Below the pieces are notes generated by a model. The model made no database searches, was not told the origin of the DNA, and saw only the letters and a list, made by a program, of their open reading frames with translations. Shown here piece by piece: positions 15,509 through 22,971 of a stretch of 64,000 nt of DNA. The position numbers and the translations under genes are program-made. Position 1 is the first letter of the stretch, and each line of letters starts with the position of its first letter. Where the stretch lies: contig CADEDN010000016.1 of NCBI GenBank assembly GCA_902826095.1, positions 1 through 64,000 on the forward strand, read 5' to 3'. Source of the stretch: an uncultured Alphaproteobacteria bacterium. Its GTDB lineage: Bacteria; Pseudomonadota; Alphaproteobacteria; Caulobacterales; Parvularculaceae.

Positions 15509-17016
15509 CCAACGGCAATTTCTACGCGCGGATCGCCGCAACGGTCGCAGCCTCGCCGAACCGGCCATTCCTTAGCATCCCGGGTGGGCGCCGGTGGACA
15601 TTCGGGGAAATCGACGCGCTCGCTGCAAGAATTGCGGGCGCGCTCCACGAGGCTGGCGCAAGGCCGGGCGACCGCGTCGCGGCGCAGGTTGAAAAGAGCG
15701 CGGAAAATGTCGCGCTCCATCTTGCTTCGCTCCGCGCGGGCCTCGTCTACCTGCCGCTCAACACCGCTTATACGCCGTCCGAAATCGAGTACTTCATCAA
15801 GGATTCCGAGCCTGCGGTTTTCGTCTGCGACAGGGCGTTCAATGGGCAATCGCCGAATGGGCCGAGATTGCTCACTTTGTCGGCGAACGGCGAAGGCTCC
15901 TTGATGGACCTCGTTTCACGGTCGGCCCCGCGCGCCGAAATTGTAGAGCGCGTCGGCGACGATCTCGCGGCCATTCTTTACACGTCCGGCACGACCGGGC
16001 GTTCGAAGGGCGCGATGCTCACCCACGAGAACCTTGCGTCGAACGCGCAAACGCTTGTGTCGCTCTGGGGGTTTCGACCGGACGACGTTCTCCTCCATGC
16101 GCTGCCGATCTTCCATATTCACGGACTGTTCGTCGGGCTTAACACTTCGCTTCTCAACGCGACGGAAGTCATCTTCCTGTCGACGTTTGATGTCGCGGAA
16201 GTGCGGCGACAGCTGCCGCGCGCGACGATGATGATGGGCGTGCCGACCTTTTACGCGCGGCTGCTCGCCGACCGCGAATTCGGGCGCGACGACTGCCGTT
16301 CCGTCCGCCTGTTCATATCGGGCTCGGCGCCGTTGACGACTGAAACCTTCACGGCGTTCAAGGAGCGGACAGGTCATTCGATATTGGAGCGATACGGCAT
16401 GTCGGAAGCGGGCATGATCGCGTCCAATCCGCTCGACGGCGAGCGCATCGCCGGAACCGTCGGCTATGCGCTTCCGGGCGTTGAAATCCGCGTCGCCTCA
16501 GACGGGCGCGCGCTTCCCGCGGGCGAAGCCGGAATTGTCGAAGTCAGAGGGCCGAACGTCTTTAAAGGCTATTGGCGCATGCCGGAAAAGACCGCGGAAG
16601 AATTTCGGGAGGGCGGTTGGTTTTCAACCGGCGACGTTGGCGTTTTGTCAGATGACGGACGGTTGACGCTGTCCGGCCGCGCCAAGGACCTCATCATCGT
16701 CGGCGGCTTCAACGTCTATCCGAAGGAAATTGAAGAGATCCTCGACACGCTCCCCGGGATCGCCGAATCCGCGGTGATCGGCGCGCCGCACAAGGATATG
16801 GGGGAAGGCGTCGTCGCGGTTCTGATCCCGGCGACAGGATCGGCGGGCTCACCGCCCCTTACCGACGACGCGTTGAAGGCGGGGGTCTCAAGGCTGGCGC
16901 GCTTCAAGCAGCCCCGTAAATTCATATGGATGGACGCTCTGCCGCGCAACACAATGGGAAAAGTTCAAAAACAGGCGCTGCGCGAAAAATTCGCCGACGC
17001 TTTCGTCAAGGCCTGA
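15505..17016 (+). CDS. matB: Malonyl-CoA synthetase (AMP-forming acyl-CoA ligase)
   Basis: 503 aa ANL-superfamily enzyme. The P-loop-like motif YTSGTTGRSKG lies near residues 157-167, followed by ISGSAPL, ERYGMSEAGM, the WFSTGDVG hinge region, and the C-terminal lysine motif LPRNTMGKVQK. ERYGMSEAGM and the compact length fit MatB-type malonyl-CoA synthetases, which activate malonate or methylmalonate. The four-base overlap with SulP suggests the permease might import the dicarboxylate; alternatively the pairing is incidental. Convergent with the GGDEF gene, only ten bases away. Confidence 0.8.
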   Translation: MTNGNFYARIAATVAASPNRPFLSIPGGRRWTFGEIDALAARIAGALHEAGARPGDRVAAQVEKSAENVALHLASLRAGLVYLPLNTAYTPSEIEYFIKDSEPAVFVCDRAFNGQSPNGPRLLTLSANGEGSLMDLVSRSAPRAEIVERVGDDLAAILYTSGTTGRSKGAMLTHENLASNAQTLVSLWGFRPDDVLLHALPIFHIHGLFVGLNTSLLNATEVIFLSTFDVAEVRRQLPRATMMMGVPTFYARLLADREFGRDDCRSVRLFISGSAPLTTETFTAFKERTGHSILERYGMSEAGMIASNPLDGERIAGTVGYALPGVEIRVASDGRALPAGEAGIVEVRGPNVFKGYWRMPEKTAEEFREGGWFSTGDVGVLSDDGRLTLSGRAKDLIIVGGFNVYPKEIEEILDTLPGIAESAVIGAPHKDMGEGVVAVLIPATGSAGSPPLTDDALKAGVSRLARFKQPRKFIWMDALPRNTMGKVQKQALREKFADAFVKA

Positions 17017-17026
17017 TCAGGCGCGT

Positions 17027-17725
17027 TCAGCGCCGCCGCTTTTCTTCATACATCACCTTGTCAGCGGCGATCAGCGCCGACTCCGCCGTGAAGTCCGCCG
17101 ACATTTCGACGACGCCGCACGTGAGGCCGACAGGGAGCCCGTCCGGATGCGGCGTCGCCTTGACGATCGCCGACAGCGACTGCGCCTTCAAGATCGCCTG
17201 CGGTTTTGGCGTGTTGGTCAGGATGATTGCGAATTCGTCGCCGCCAAGCCTGCCGAAGACGTCGGTCTGGCGAATGTTCGCCGCAATGATCGCGGCGGCG
17301 TGAGCAAGCGCCTTGTCGCCCGCCGCGTGGCCGTGCGCGTCGTTGATTTTCTTGAGGTCGTCGAGATCGACGAAGACGAGGCTCGATGCTTGGCCATATC
17401 GCTGCATCATCGCCAGCGCCCGATTGAGTTCGCCGACAAAGGCGCGGCGGTTGAGGACGCCGAGCAGCGGATCGGTGCTGGCGAGCGATTGAAGCTCGCC
17501 CATTTTCTGGCGCATCTCGGCGAGTTCGCGGCGAAGGTCGGCGACTTCCTGCATCAGCGACGCGAGCGCCGCCCTAACACGCGGCGTCAGCTCACTCTCC
17601 GGTACGCCCGCGATCGATATGGCGTCGACGGCTTTTGCCGGATCGGCGGGCGCAGCGGCGCGCGGCGCGCTCGCCCGCTCGGTCGGCCGTGTAGCATTGG
17701 GGCCGCGCGGACCCGTCACTTTCAT
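17027..17725 (-). CDS. Diguanylate cyclase (GGDEF protein)
   Basis: 232 aa cytoplasmic protein. An Ala/Pro-rich N-terminal tail (1-40) leads into a coiled coil (about 50-80, LMQEVADLRRELAEMRQKM) and a GGDEF domain with DPLLGVLNRR, FVDLDDLKKIND and intact active-site GRLGGDEF. It should make cyclic di-GMP. No I-site RxxD stands out before GGDEF, so product inhibition may be absent. ATG at 17725 follows GGAG at suitable spacing; a TTG one codon earlier is less likely. No sensory domain is fused. Confidence 0.88.
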   Translation of the reverse strand: MKVTGPRGPNATRPTERASAPRAAAPADPAKAVDAISIAGVPESELTPRVRAALASLMQEVADLRRELAEMRQKMGELQSLASTDPLLGVLNRRAFVGELNRALAMMQRYGQASSLVFVDLDDLKKINDAHGHAAGDKALAHAAAIIAANIRQTDVFGRLGGDEFAIILTNTPKPQAILKAQSLSAIVKATPHPDGLPVGLTCGVVEMSADFTAESALIAADKVMYEEKRRR

Positions 17726-18091
17726 CAATCCGCTCCGGTCAATATGGCGCCATTGGATCGCCGCCCTTGTCGCCGGAATTCGGGTCAGAAGGCAACCGCG
17801 GCGGCGCTACGGCGGCTCTCGCTTTTGTGTCTTCGTCTGGACGCCCGAGCGCAACCGCTCGCCGCAAGACGAATTGCGGCGCTTCGAAAAATCCGCGCGT
17901 AATGGCCTTGCGGCGCATCGCGGAATGTCCCCTTCTCAGGCACTCGCCAGGCGCTGTTTGCGAGAGAGGCGCCGGGCCGACGCGCCCCCGTCTGGATGGT
18001 CTGGCGCCTCTCCGCTTTGTCGACCAAAGCCCTTTGCATCGCATCATCGGAACAGTGTAAGCCGCCATTTTAGCAGGGTGGAGACGGACCC
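17726..18091. other. Gap between divergent GGDEF and purE genes, no convincing gene
   Basis: 366 bp. Open frames exist on both strands, the longest 109 codons on the minus strand ending in a Gly/Asp-rich tail, but they are Arg/Ala-rich, mutually overlapping and resemble nothing I know. The region should hold the purEK promoter near its right end and the GGDEF promoter near its left end. No clear promoter boxes or hairpins were seen. Confidence 0.4.
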
Positions 18092-18619
18092 TTGGCAGCC
18101 AGAAAATCCAATCGCGGCGGCGCGGCCCCGACGAAAGCGGCGCCGCTCGTCGGCGTCATCATGGGCTCGCGTTCGGATTGGCCGACAATGACGCGCGCGG
18201 TCGAAATGCTCGTGAAATTCGGCGTGCCGTTCGAAACCAACGTCGTTTCCGCCCACCGGACGCCCGCCCGGCTATATGAGTACGCGACCAAGGCGGCGGC
18301 GCGCGGCGTCAAGGTGATCATCGCCGGCGCCGGCGGCGCGGCGCATCTGCCCGGCATGACGGCGTCGATGACGACATTGCCGGTGATCGGCGTTCCCGTG
18401 CAGTCGAAAACGCTGTCGGGTCTCGACAGCCTCCTCTCCATCGTCCAGATGCCGGCCGGCGTTCCGGTCGCGACAATGGCGATCGGCGAATCGGGCGCCG
18501 CCAACGCCGGCATCCTTGCAGCCTCGATCATCGCGCTTGGCGACGCGAAAGTCGCAAAGCGCCTGTCGGACTGGCGGGCGAAGGAAACTGCGGCTGTCCC
18601 GCTCACCGTCGCCGATTGA
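18092..18619 (+). CDS. purE: N5-carboxyaminoimidazole ribonucleotide mutase
   Basis: 175 aa class I PurE, which converts N5-CAIR to CAIR in purine synthesis. Signature segments are [32 protein letters not shown] and [19 protein letters not shown] start at 18092 has GGTGGAG eight bases upstream and no better ATG lies nearby; the first 17 residues are a basic, disordered extension. It is followed at once by purK, its partner that makes N5-CAIR, in a coupled operon. Confidence 0.95.
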   Translation: MAARKSNRGGAAPTKAAPLVGVIMGSRSDWPTMTRAVEMLVKFGVPFETNVVSAHRTPARLYEYATKAAARGVKVIIAGAGGAAHLPGMTASMTTLPVIGVPVQSKTLSGLDSLLSIVQMPAGVPVATMAIGESGAANAGILAASIIALGDAKVAKRLSDWRAKETAAVPLTVAD

Positions 18620-18621
18620 CG

Positions 18622-19725
18622 ATGCTGGTCGAACCGAACGGCGTCATCGGCATTCTGGGCGGCGGACAGCTTGGCCGCATGCTGGCGCTCGCCGCCGCGC
18701 GGCTTGGGCTGAGAGCGCATATCTACACGCCGGAGGAGAATTCGCCGGCCGCCGATGTCGCCCATGCGGTGACGATCGGGTCTTACGCGGACGCAGCAAA
18801 ACTCGCCGCCTTTGGCGAGGTCGTGAACGTCGTTACCTATGAATTCGAGAACGTCCCTGCGGAGACGGTCGACATACTCGCGGCGCACCACGCGCCGACT
18901 GCCCCTGGCGCGCGCGCGCTTGGCGTCGCGCAAGACCGCCTCATCGAAAAGGAGTTCGTCAATTCGATCGGCGCTGGAACGGCGCCGTTTCATCCGGTCG
19001 ACGATCTCGCCTCGCTTGAAGCGGGACTGCGGAAAATCGGCCGCCCGGCGATATTGAAGACGCGCCGGCTCGGCTATGACGGCAAGGGCCAGACGTCCAT
19101 CGCTGCGGCGGAAACCGACCTTCCGCACACATGGGAGGAAGCCAACAAGAAAGCCTGGGCGGAAATCGGCGCGCGTCCGTCGATCCTCGAAGGCTTCATC
19201 GACTTCTCGATGGAGATTTCGATAATCGCCGCCCGCGGCCGAGACGGCGAGATCAGATGCTACGACGCGCCGCAAAACATCCATCAGGGAGGCATCCTTC
19301 GGCGCTCGATCGTTCCTGCGCTTGCCGCGGCGGACGCTGTCGCCGACGCGAAAGCGATCGCCGCCAGAATGCTGACGGACCTTGATTATGTCGGGGTCAT
19401 CGGCGTTGAGTTTTTCATATTGAAATCGGGCGGAGTCCTCGTCAACGAATTTGCGCCGCGCGTGCACAATTCCGGGCATTGGACCGCCGACGCCTGCGCG
19501 GTCTCGCAATTCGAGCAACACATCCGCGCCGTCGCCGGCTGGCCGCTCGGCGATCCGGCGCGCCATTCGGACTGCGTGATGGAGAACTTGATCGGCGACG
19601 AGGTCGAGCGCTGGCGAGATCTGTCTCGCGAGCCGCAGACGTGCGTACATCTCTACGGCAAGCTCGAGACGCTTCCCGGACGGAAGATGGGCCATGTGAC
19701 GCGGTTGATGAAAAAGAGTTCTTAG
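18622..19725 (+). CDS. purK: N5-carboxyaminoimidazole ribonucleotide synthase
   Basis: 367 aa ATP-grasp enzyme that carboxylates AIR with bicarbonate. Motifs include GVIGILGGGQLGRM, YEFENVPAE, KTRRLGYDGKGQ (ATP binding), DFSMEISII and VNEFAPRVHNSGHWT. The ATG at 18622 lies two bases after the purE stop; a TTG at 18616 overlapping that stop (TTGA) is an alternative start adding two residues. No strong ribosome site is visible, consistent with translational coupling to purE. Convergent with the COQ9 gene 19 bp away. Confidence 0.95.
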   Translation: MLVEPNGVIGILGGGQLGRMLALAAARLGLRAHIYTPEENSPAADVAHAVTIGSYADAAKLAAFGEVVNVVTYEFENVPAETVDILAAHHAPTAPGARALGVAQDRLIEKEFVNSIGAGTAPFHPVDDLASLEAGLRKIGRPAILKTRRLGYDGKGQTSIAAAETDLPHTWEEANKKAWAEIGARPSILEGFIDFSMEISIIAARGRDGEIRCYDAPQNIHQGGILRRSIVPALAAADAVADAKAIAARMLTDLDYVGVIGVEFFILKSGGVLVNEFAPRVHNSGHWTADACAVSQFEQHIRAVAGWPLGDPARHSDCVMENLIGDEVERWRDLSREPQTCVHLYGKLETLPGRKMGHVTRLMKKSS

Positions 19726-19744
19726 GGCGCCGCGCCGGCGACGC

Positions 19745-20416
19745 TTACCGCCCTTCCGGATATCTGATTTTCGCCAGCCAGCCGAACATGCCTTCAGGAT
19801 CAAAGCCCGTATCGCGCGCACGCGCCTTGAATTTTTCGAACTGCATCACGTTTTCGATCCGTGCGCGGATGAATGCCTTGGTGTCGGCGGCGCCTTCGCT
19901 GTCGTCGGCGAACCAGCGGGCGAGGCTCGAGGTCCAAACGCCCGAAAGGATCGCGCGCTTGGAATAGAAATTGAAATCGGTCGAGGAATCGCCGATCGCC
20001 CGCCAGATCGCGTCGGCGGTGTTCCATAGAAGGCGCGCCGCCGTCGGCGCATGATGGGGAAGCGCGAGGGTCGCCGCCGCCCGCCGCGCCGCCTCCTTGT
20101 GGGGCGCTAGATGGGCGAGCCTTGCTTCGAGCCCAAGGGCGACTTTTTCCCGGATTTTGAGCCCGCCCGCCGATTCGGCGGCGAGCGCCGCGGCGGCCGC
20201 CCGGTCGGCTTCCTCCGACCAATAGCGGAGGAGATCGATCGACCCGTAAGGGAAGGCGGCGGCGATTTCGGCCGCGGTCGCGCCCGCCGCGGCCCCGGCG
20301 CGCGCCAGCATTTGCCGGGTGAATCCGTCAAAAGCCGCGGCCTTCAGCGCTTCGGGCAGCACCTTTTGGCGGACCGGCTCGAACGGGTCTGGGCCCTCGG
20401 CAGGGTCTGGATTCAT
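19745..20416 (-). CDS. COQ9-family ubiquinone biosynthesis protein
   Basis: 223 aa. The C-terminal half (DFNFYSKRAILSGVW, then SLARWFADDSEG) is the diagnostic COQ9 motif, and the N-terminal part has the TetR-like helical fold of this family. COQ9 binds isoprenoid lipid intermediates and assists the COQ7 hydroxylation step in ubiquinone synthesis in mitochondria and alphaproteobacteria. Peripheral membrane, cytoplasmic. Read divergently from rpsU with a 194-bp shared upstream region. Confidence 0.9.
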   Translation of the reverse strand: MNPDPAEGPDPFEPVRQKVLPEALKAAAFDGFTRQMLARAGAAAGATAAEIAAAFPYGSIDLLRYWSEEADRAAAAALAAESAGGLKIREKVALGLEARLAHLAPHKEAARRAAATLALPHHAPTAARLLWNTADAIWRAIGDSSTDFNFYSKRAILSGVWTSSLARWFADDSEGAADTKAFIRARIENVMQFEKFKARARDTGFDPEGMFGWLAKIRYPEGR

Positions 20417-20610
20417 GGCGGAAATTCACCTCCCGTTAAGGCAGCCAATATGGACAGGTTAAGGGGCCTTTGGTATAGGCGCGCTCGCTGCGGGTCGGAC
20501 GTCCTTGACCTGCAGGCGCTCGCACCCATCGAAGCGTCCCGGCGAACCGGAAAATCCGGAAAGTCAGGCGTTTCGGTTGGGCGTTTTCGTTTCAAAAGGA
20601 GGGTATTCCC
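20417..20610. promoter_or_regulatory. Divergent promoter region of COQ9 and rpsU
   Basis: 194 bp containing the upstream signals of both genes. A TTGACC hexamer occurs at 20505-20510 but without a convincing -10 partner. AAAAGGAGGG (20594-20603) is a very strong ribosome binding site for rpsU. No palindrome stands out. Confidence 0.4.
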
Positions 20611-20820
20611 CTGGTTCAGATCGTCGTCCGCGACAACAATGTCGAACAGGCGCTCCGCGCGCTTAAGAAGAAAATGCAGCGCGAAGGCACTTTCCGCGAG
20701 ATGAAGCGCCGGAAATTCTACGAAAAACCCTCCGAAAAGAAGGCCCGCCAGAAGGCGGAAGCCGTTCGCCGCGCCCGCAAGCTTATCCGCAAGCGGCTGC
20801 AGCGCGAAGGCGGCGCGTAG
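20611..20820 (+). CDS. rpsU: Ribosomal protein bS21, apparent CTG start
   Basis: 69 aa basic protein ([17 protein letters not shown], then [19 protein letters not shown]), an unmistakable S21 of the alphaproteobacterial type. The N-terminus VQIVVRDNN aligns with other alphaproteobacterial S21 proteins when translation begins one codon before it, and that codon is CTG at 20611. AAGGAGG ends seven or eight bases upstream, ideal spacing. No ATG, GTG or TTG occurs in frame between the ribosome site and the conserved body; ATT at 20605 is too close to the site. S21 joins the 30S subunit and helps initiation. Confidence 0.92.
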   Translation: MVQIVVRDNNVEQALRALKKKMQREGTFREMKRRKFYEKPSEKKARQKAEAVRRARKLIRKRLQREGGA

Positions 20821-20957
20821 GCGCGCAGCCGGCGGCCCTGTTGGTTGCCGAAATCTGCCGTTGATTGCCGAAAACTTAGGTCTGCGGCCTTCGTTCCTCT
20901 TGAGACGCGCGCCATTCCCTGTTTCTTTGGGGATAAGTTGCATCGTTGGAGTGACTG

Positions 20958-21080
20958 ATGAAGCTGTTGTCAGCCCTGCTTGCCGCCTGCCTTTTCCTCG
21001 CGTCCTGCGAGACAATCAAAGGCGTCGGCCGGGATATCGAGAATACCGGCGAGGCGATTGACGACGCCATTGACGACTAG
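20958..21080 (+). CDS. Entericidin-like small lipoprotein
   Basis: 40 aa, too small for most gene callers. A Lys-initiated hydrophobic signal (MKLLSALLAACLFLASC) is followed by lipidated Cys17, then ETIKGVGRDIENTGEAIDDA, the entericidin A/B pattern of ETxxGxGxDxxxxGxAI. Family members are tiny envelope lipoproteins linked to stationary phase or stress. TTGGAG lies nine bases before the ATG. Its own promoter must lie in the 137 bp after rpsU. Confidence 0.88.
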   Translation: MKLLSALLAACLFLASCETIKGVGRDIENTGEAIDDAIDD

Positions 21081-21231
21081 CCGTGCGGCCCGCTCCTCGC
21101 GAAATGATGAATTCTTCACCGGATGTCGCTAGAAGGGAAGGCGGGCTCCGGCGGTCTTTCGATCCCACGCGCTGGATCGGGGTGTCGACAAGGGTGAGGC
21201 CGGGCCCGTTTTTCGGTCAGGGGATAAGACA

Positions 21232-22182
21232 GTGAAGAGTTCCTTTCGTGTATGGGCAAAGGCCCTTGGTGCGGCGACAGCCTTGATCAGCGCGCCGGCC
21301 TTCGCGCAGCAGCAGATCGACGATCCGAGGCTCGACCCGATTTTCGGCGAAAAGCGCAGATCGACGCCTGACGACCGGCCGCGCGTCACCAATGACGATG
21401 AGTTCGATCACGACAAGAAGTGGCATCCCTTGCGCGACTTCGTCGGCGTTTTCACGTTTCTGGCGCCGTCGAACACCGATTTGTCGATCGGCGTCGGCCC
21501 GGAATACCGACCGGATTATTTCGGCTCGGATGACTATGAATGGCGCGCCGACCCCGAAGTCTATGTGAAATTCCGCAACTTCGTCTTCCTCGACAATGAC
21601 GGCGCCGACATCGCGTTGTTCGGCTTCTCCGGCTTCAGCTTCGGCCCTTCGGTCCGGCTTGTCGGCGATCGCGACGAAAGCGACAATCCGGCGCTGAACG
21701 GCCTTGGCGACATCGATCATACATTTGAAGTCGGCGGCTTTGCAGCCACGAAATTCCTCGACCGTTTCCTTTTCCGCGCGAAGATCCGCAAGGGCGTCGT
21801 CGGCGGCCATGACGGGCTCAGCGTCGATGCGGCGGGAACGGCGCTGCTATTCCGCTACGGACGCGTGTCGACGTCGGTCTCGGCGAATGCGACCTGGATC
21901 GGCGACAGCTACGCCGACACCTATTTTTCGATCACGCCGGCGCAGTCGCTGGCGTCAGGGCTGCCGGTCTATGACGCGGGTCGCGGCGTTCGCGATGTCG
22001 GCGGCAGTTTCAACGCCTACATCAACATCATGAAGCGCTGGTCGCTCAATCCGTATGTATCCTATCGCTACATCATGCCGGAATTCGCCGACACGCCGTT
22101 CATCGAACAGTTCGGCGACCAGAACCAATATATCGCCGGCTTCCACGTCATGCGCGAATTCAATCTGAAGTGGCGGGACTAG
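21232..22182 (+). CDS. MipA/OmpV-family outer-membrane protein
   Basis: 316 aa beginning at GTG 21232 behind GGGGATAAG. Signal peptide 1-25 (APAFAQQQ). The mature protein alternates aromatic and small residues in beta strands, has SIGVGPEYRPDYFGSDDYE near residues 84-102 and ends with a C-terminal beta-signal (FHVMREFNLKWRD), as in MipA/OmpV scaffolding or porin-like barrels. In the family some members bind murein synthases, others are plain outer-membrane proteins; which applies here is unknown. The dienelactone hydrolase gene overlaps its end by 13 bases. Confidence 0.85.
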   Translation: MKSSFRVWAKALGAATALISAPAFAQQQIDDPRLDPIFGEKRRSTPDDRPRVTNDDEFDHDKKWHPLRDFVGVFTFLAPSNTDLSIGVGPEYRPDYFGSDDYEWRADPEVYVKFRNFVFLDNDGADIALFGFSGFSFGPSVRLVGDRDESDNPALNGLGDIDHTFEVGGFAATKFLDRFLFRAKIRKGVVGGHDGLSVDAAGTALLFRYGRVSTSVSANATWIGDSYADTYFSITPAQSLASGLPVYDAGRGVRDVGGSFNAYINIMKRWSLNPYVSYRYIMPEFADTPFIEQFGDQNQYIAGFHVMREFNLKWRD

Positions 22183-22916
22183 ACGCCGCCCCGCCCTCTT
22201 TGACGCCGCTCGCCTATGCGTTCGGCGAACGAACATTCGACGGCTTTGTCGCGGACGGATCTGGCGGGCGCCGCACGCCAGGCGTTCTCGTCGCGCATGA
22301 AGGGCCAGGGATCAACGCGCACATCAAGGGCCGCACGCAAATGATCGCCGCGCTCGGCTTTGTCGCCCTGGCGCTTGATCTTTATGGCGTCGCTGATCCT
22401 TCGCTCGATGAGGCGAAGGGCTTCGTTCAGGCGCTTCGCGCCGATCCCGACGAATTGCGCGGCCGCGCCGGCGCCGCGCTTTCCGCCCTGAAACGCCAGC
22501 CGAATGTCGATGCGGCGAAAATCGCCGCCGTCGGCTTCTGCTTTGGCGGGACCGCCGTCCTTGAACTTGCGCGTTCCGGCGCGGACATCGCCGGCGTCGT
22601 CGGATTTCACGCCGGCCTCGACACACAACGCCCCGATGACGCGAGGAACATTCGCGGTCCAGTGCTCGTTTGCCTCGGCGCCGAGGACCCGATCATCACC
22701 GGGGACAAGCGCCGCGCCTTCGCGGACGAAATGACCAAGGGCGGCGTCGACTGGCGGATGGAAGTCTATGGCGGCGTCGGCCACAGTTTCACCAACCCCG
22801 ATATCGACGCGTGGAAATTCCCTGGCTTCGCCTACAACGAGACCGCGGACCGCCGGTCTTTCGCGGCGATGATTTCCTTCTTCCGGGAAATCTTCCCCGA
22901 GAGCGTTTCGCCCTGA
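22170..22916 (+). CDS. Dienelactone hydrolase-family protein
   Basis: 248 aa alpha/beta hydrolase. The nucleophile elbow GFCFGG has Cys124, with Asp in CLGAEDPI and His in GVGHSFTNP, the Cys-Asp-His triad of dienelactone hydrolases. No signal peptide, so cytoplasmic. The substrate is unclear; there are no aromatic-degradation genes nearby. The GTG start at 22170 overlaps the OmpV gene; a TTG at 22200 in the same frame is an alternative that would remove the overlap. Neither has a clear ribosome site. Confidence 0.85.
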   Translation: MAGLDAAPPSLTPLAYAFGERTFDGFVADGSGGRRTPGVLVAHEGPGINAHIKGRTQMIAALGFVALALDLYGVADPSLDEAKGFVQALRADPDELRGRAGAALSALKRQPNVDAAKIAAVGFCFGGTAVLELARSGADIAGVVGFHAGLDTQRPDDARNIRGPVLVCLGAEDPIITGDKRRAFADEMTKGGVDWRMEVYGGVGHSFTNPDIDAWKFPGFAYNETADRRSFAAMISFFREIFPESVSP

Positions 22917-22971
22917 CACAAATTGTCCGCAAGATCTGGCGGCTCTTCTCCGCTCCCGGAGTTCGTTCCGA

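Noticed and set aside
17739..18068. 109-codon minus-strand frame between the GGDEF gene and purE
   Set aside because: Overlapped by equally long frames in other phases, Arg-rich, no known family; kept only as gap description.
18070..19821. 583-codon minus-strand frame across purE and purK
   Set aside because: Antisense to two certain genes, Arg-rich, no recognisable domain.
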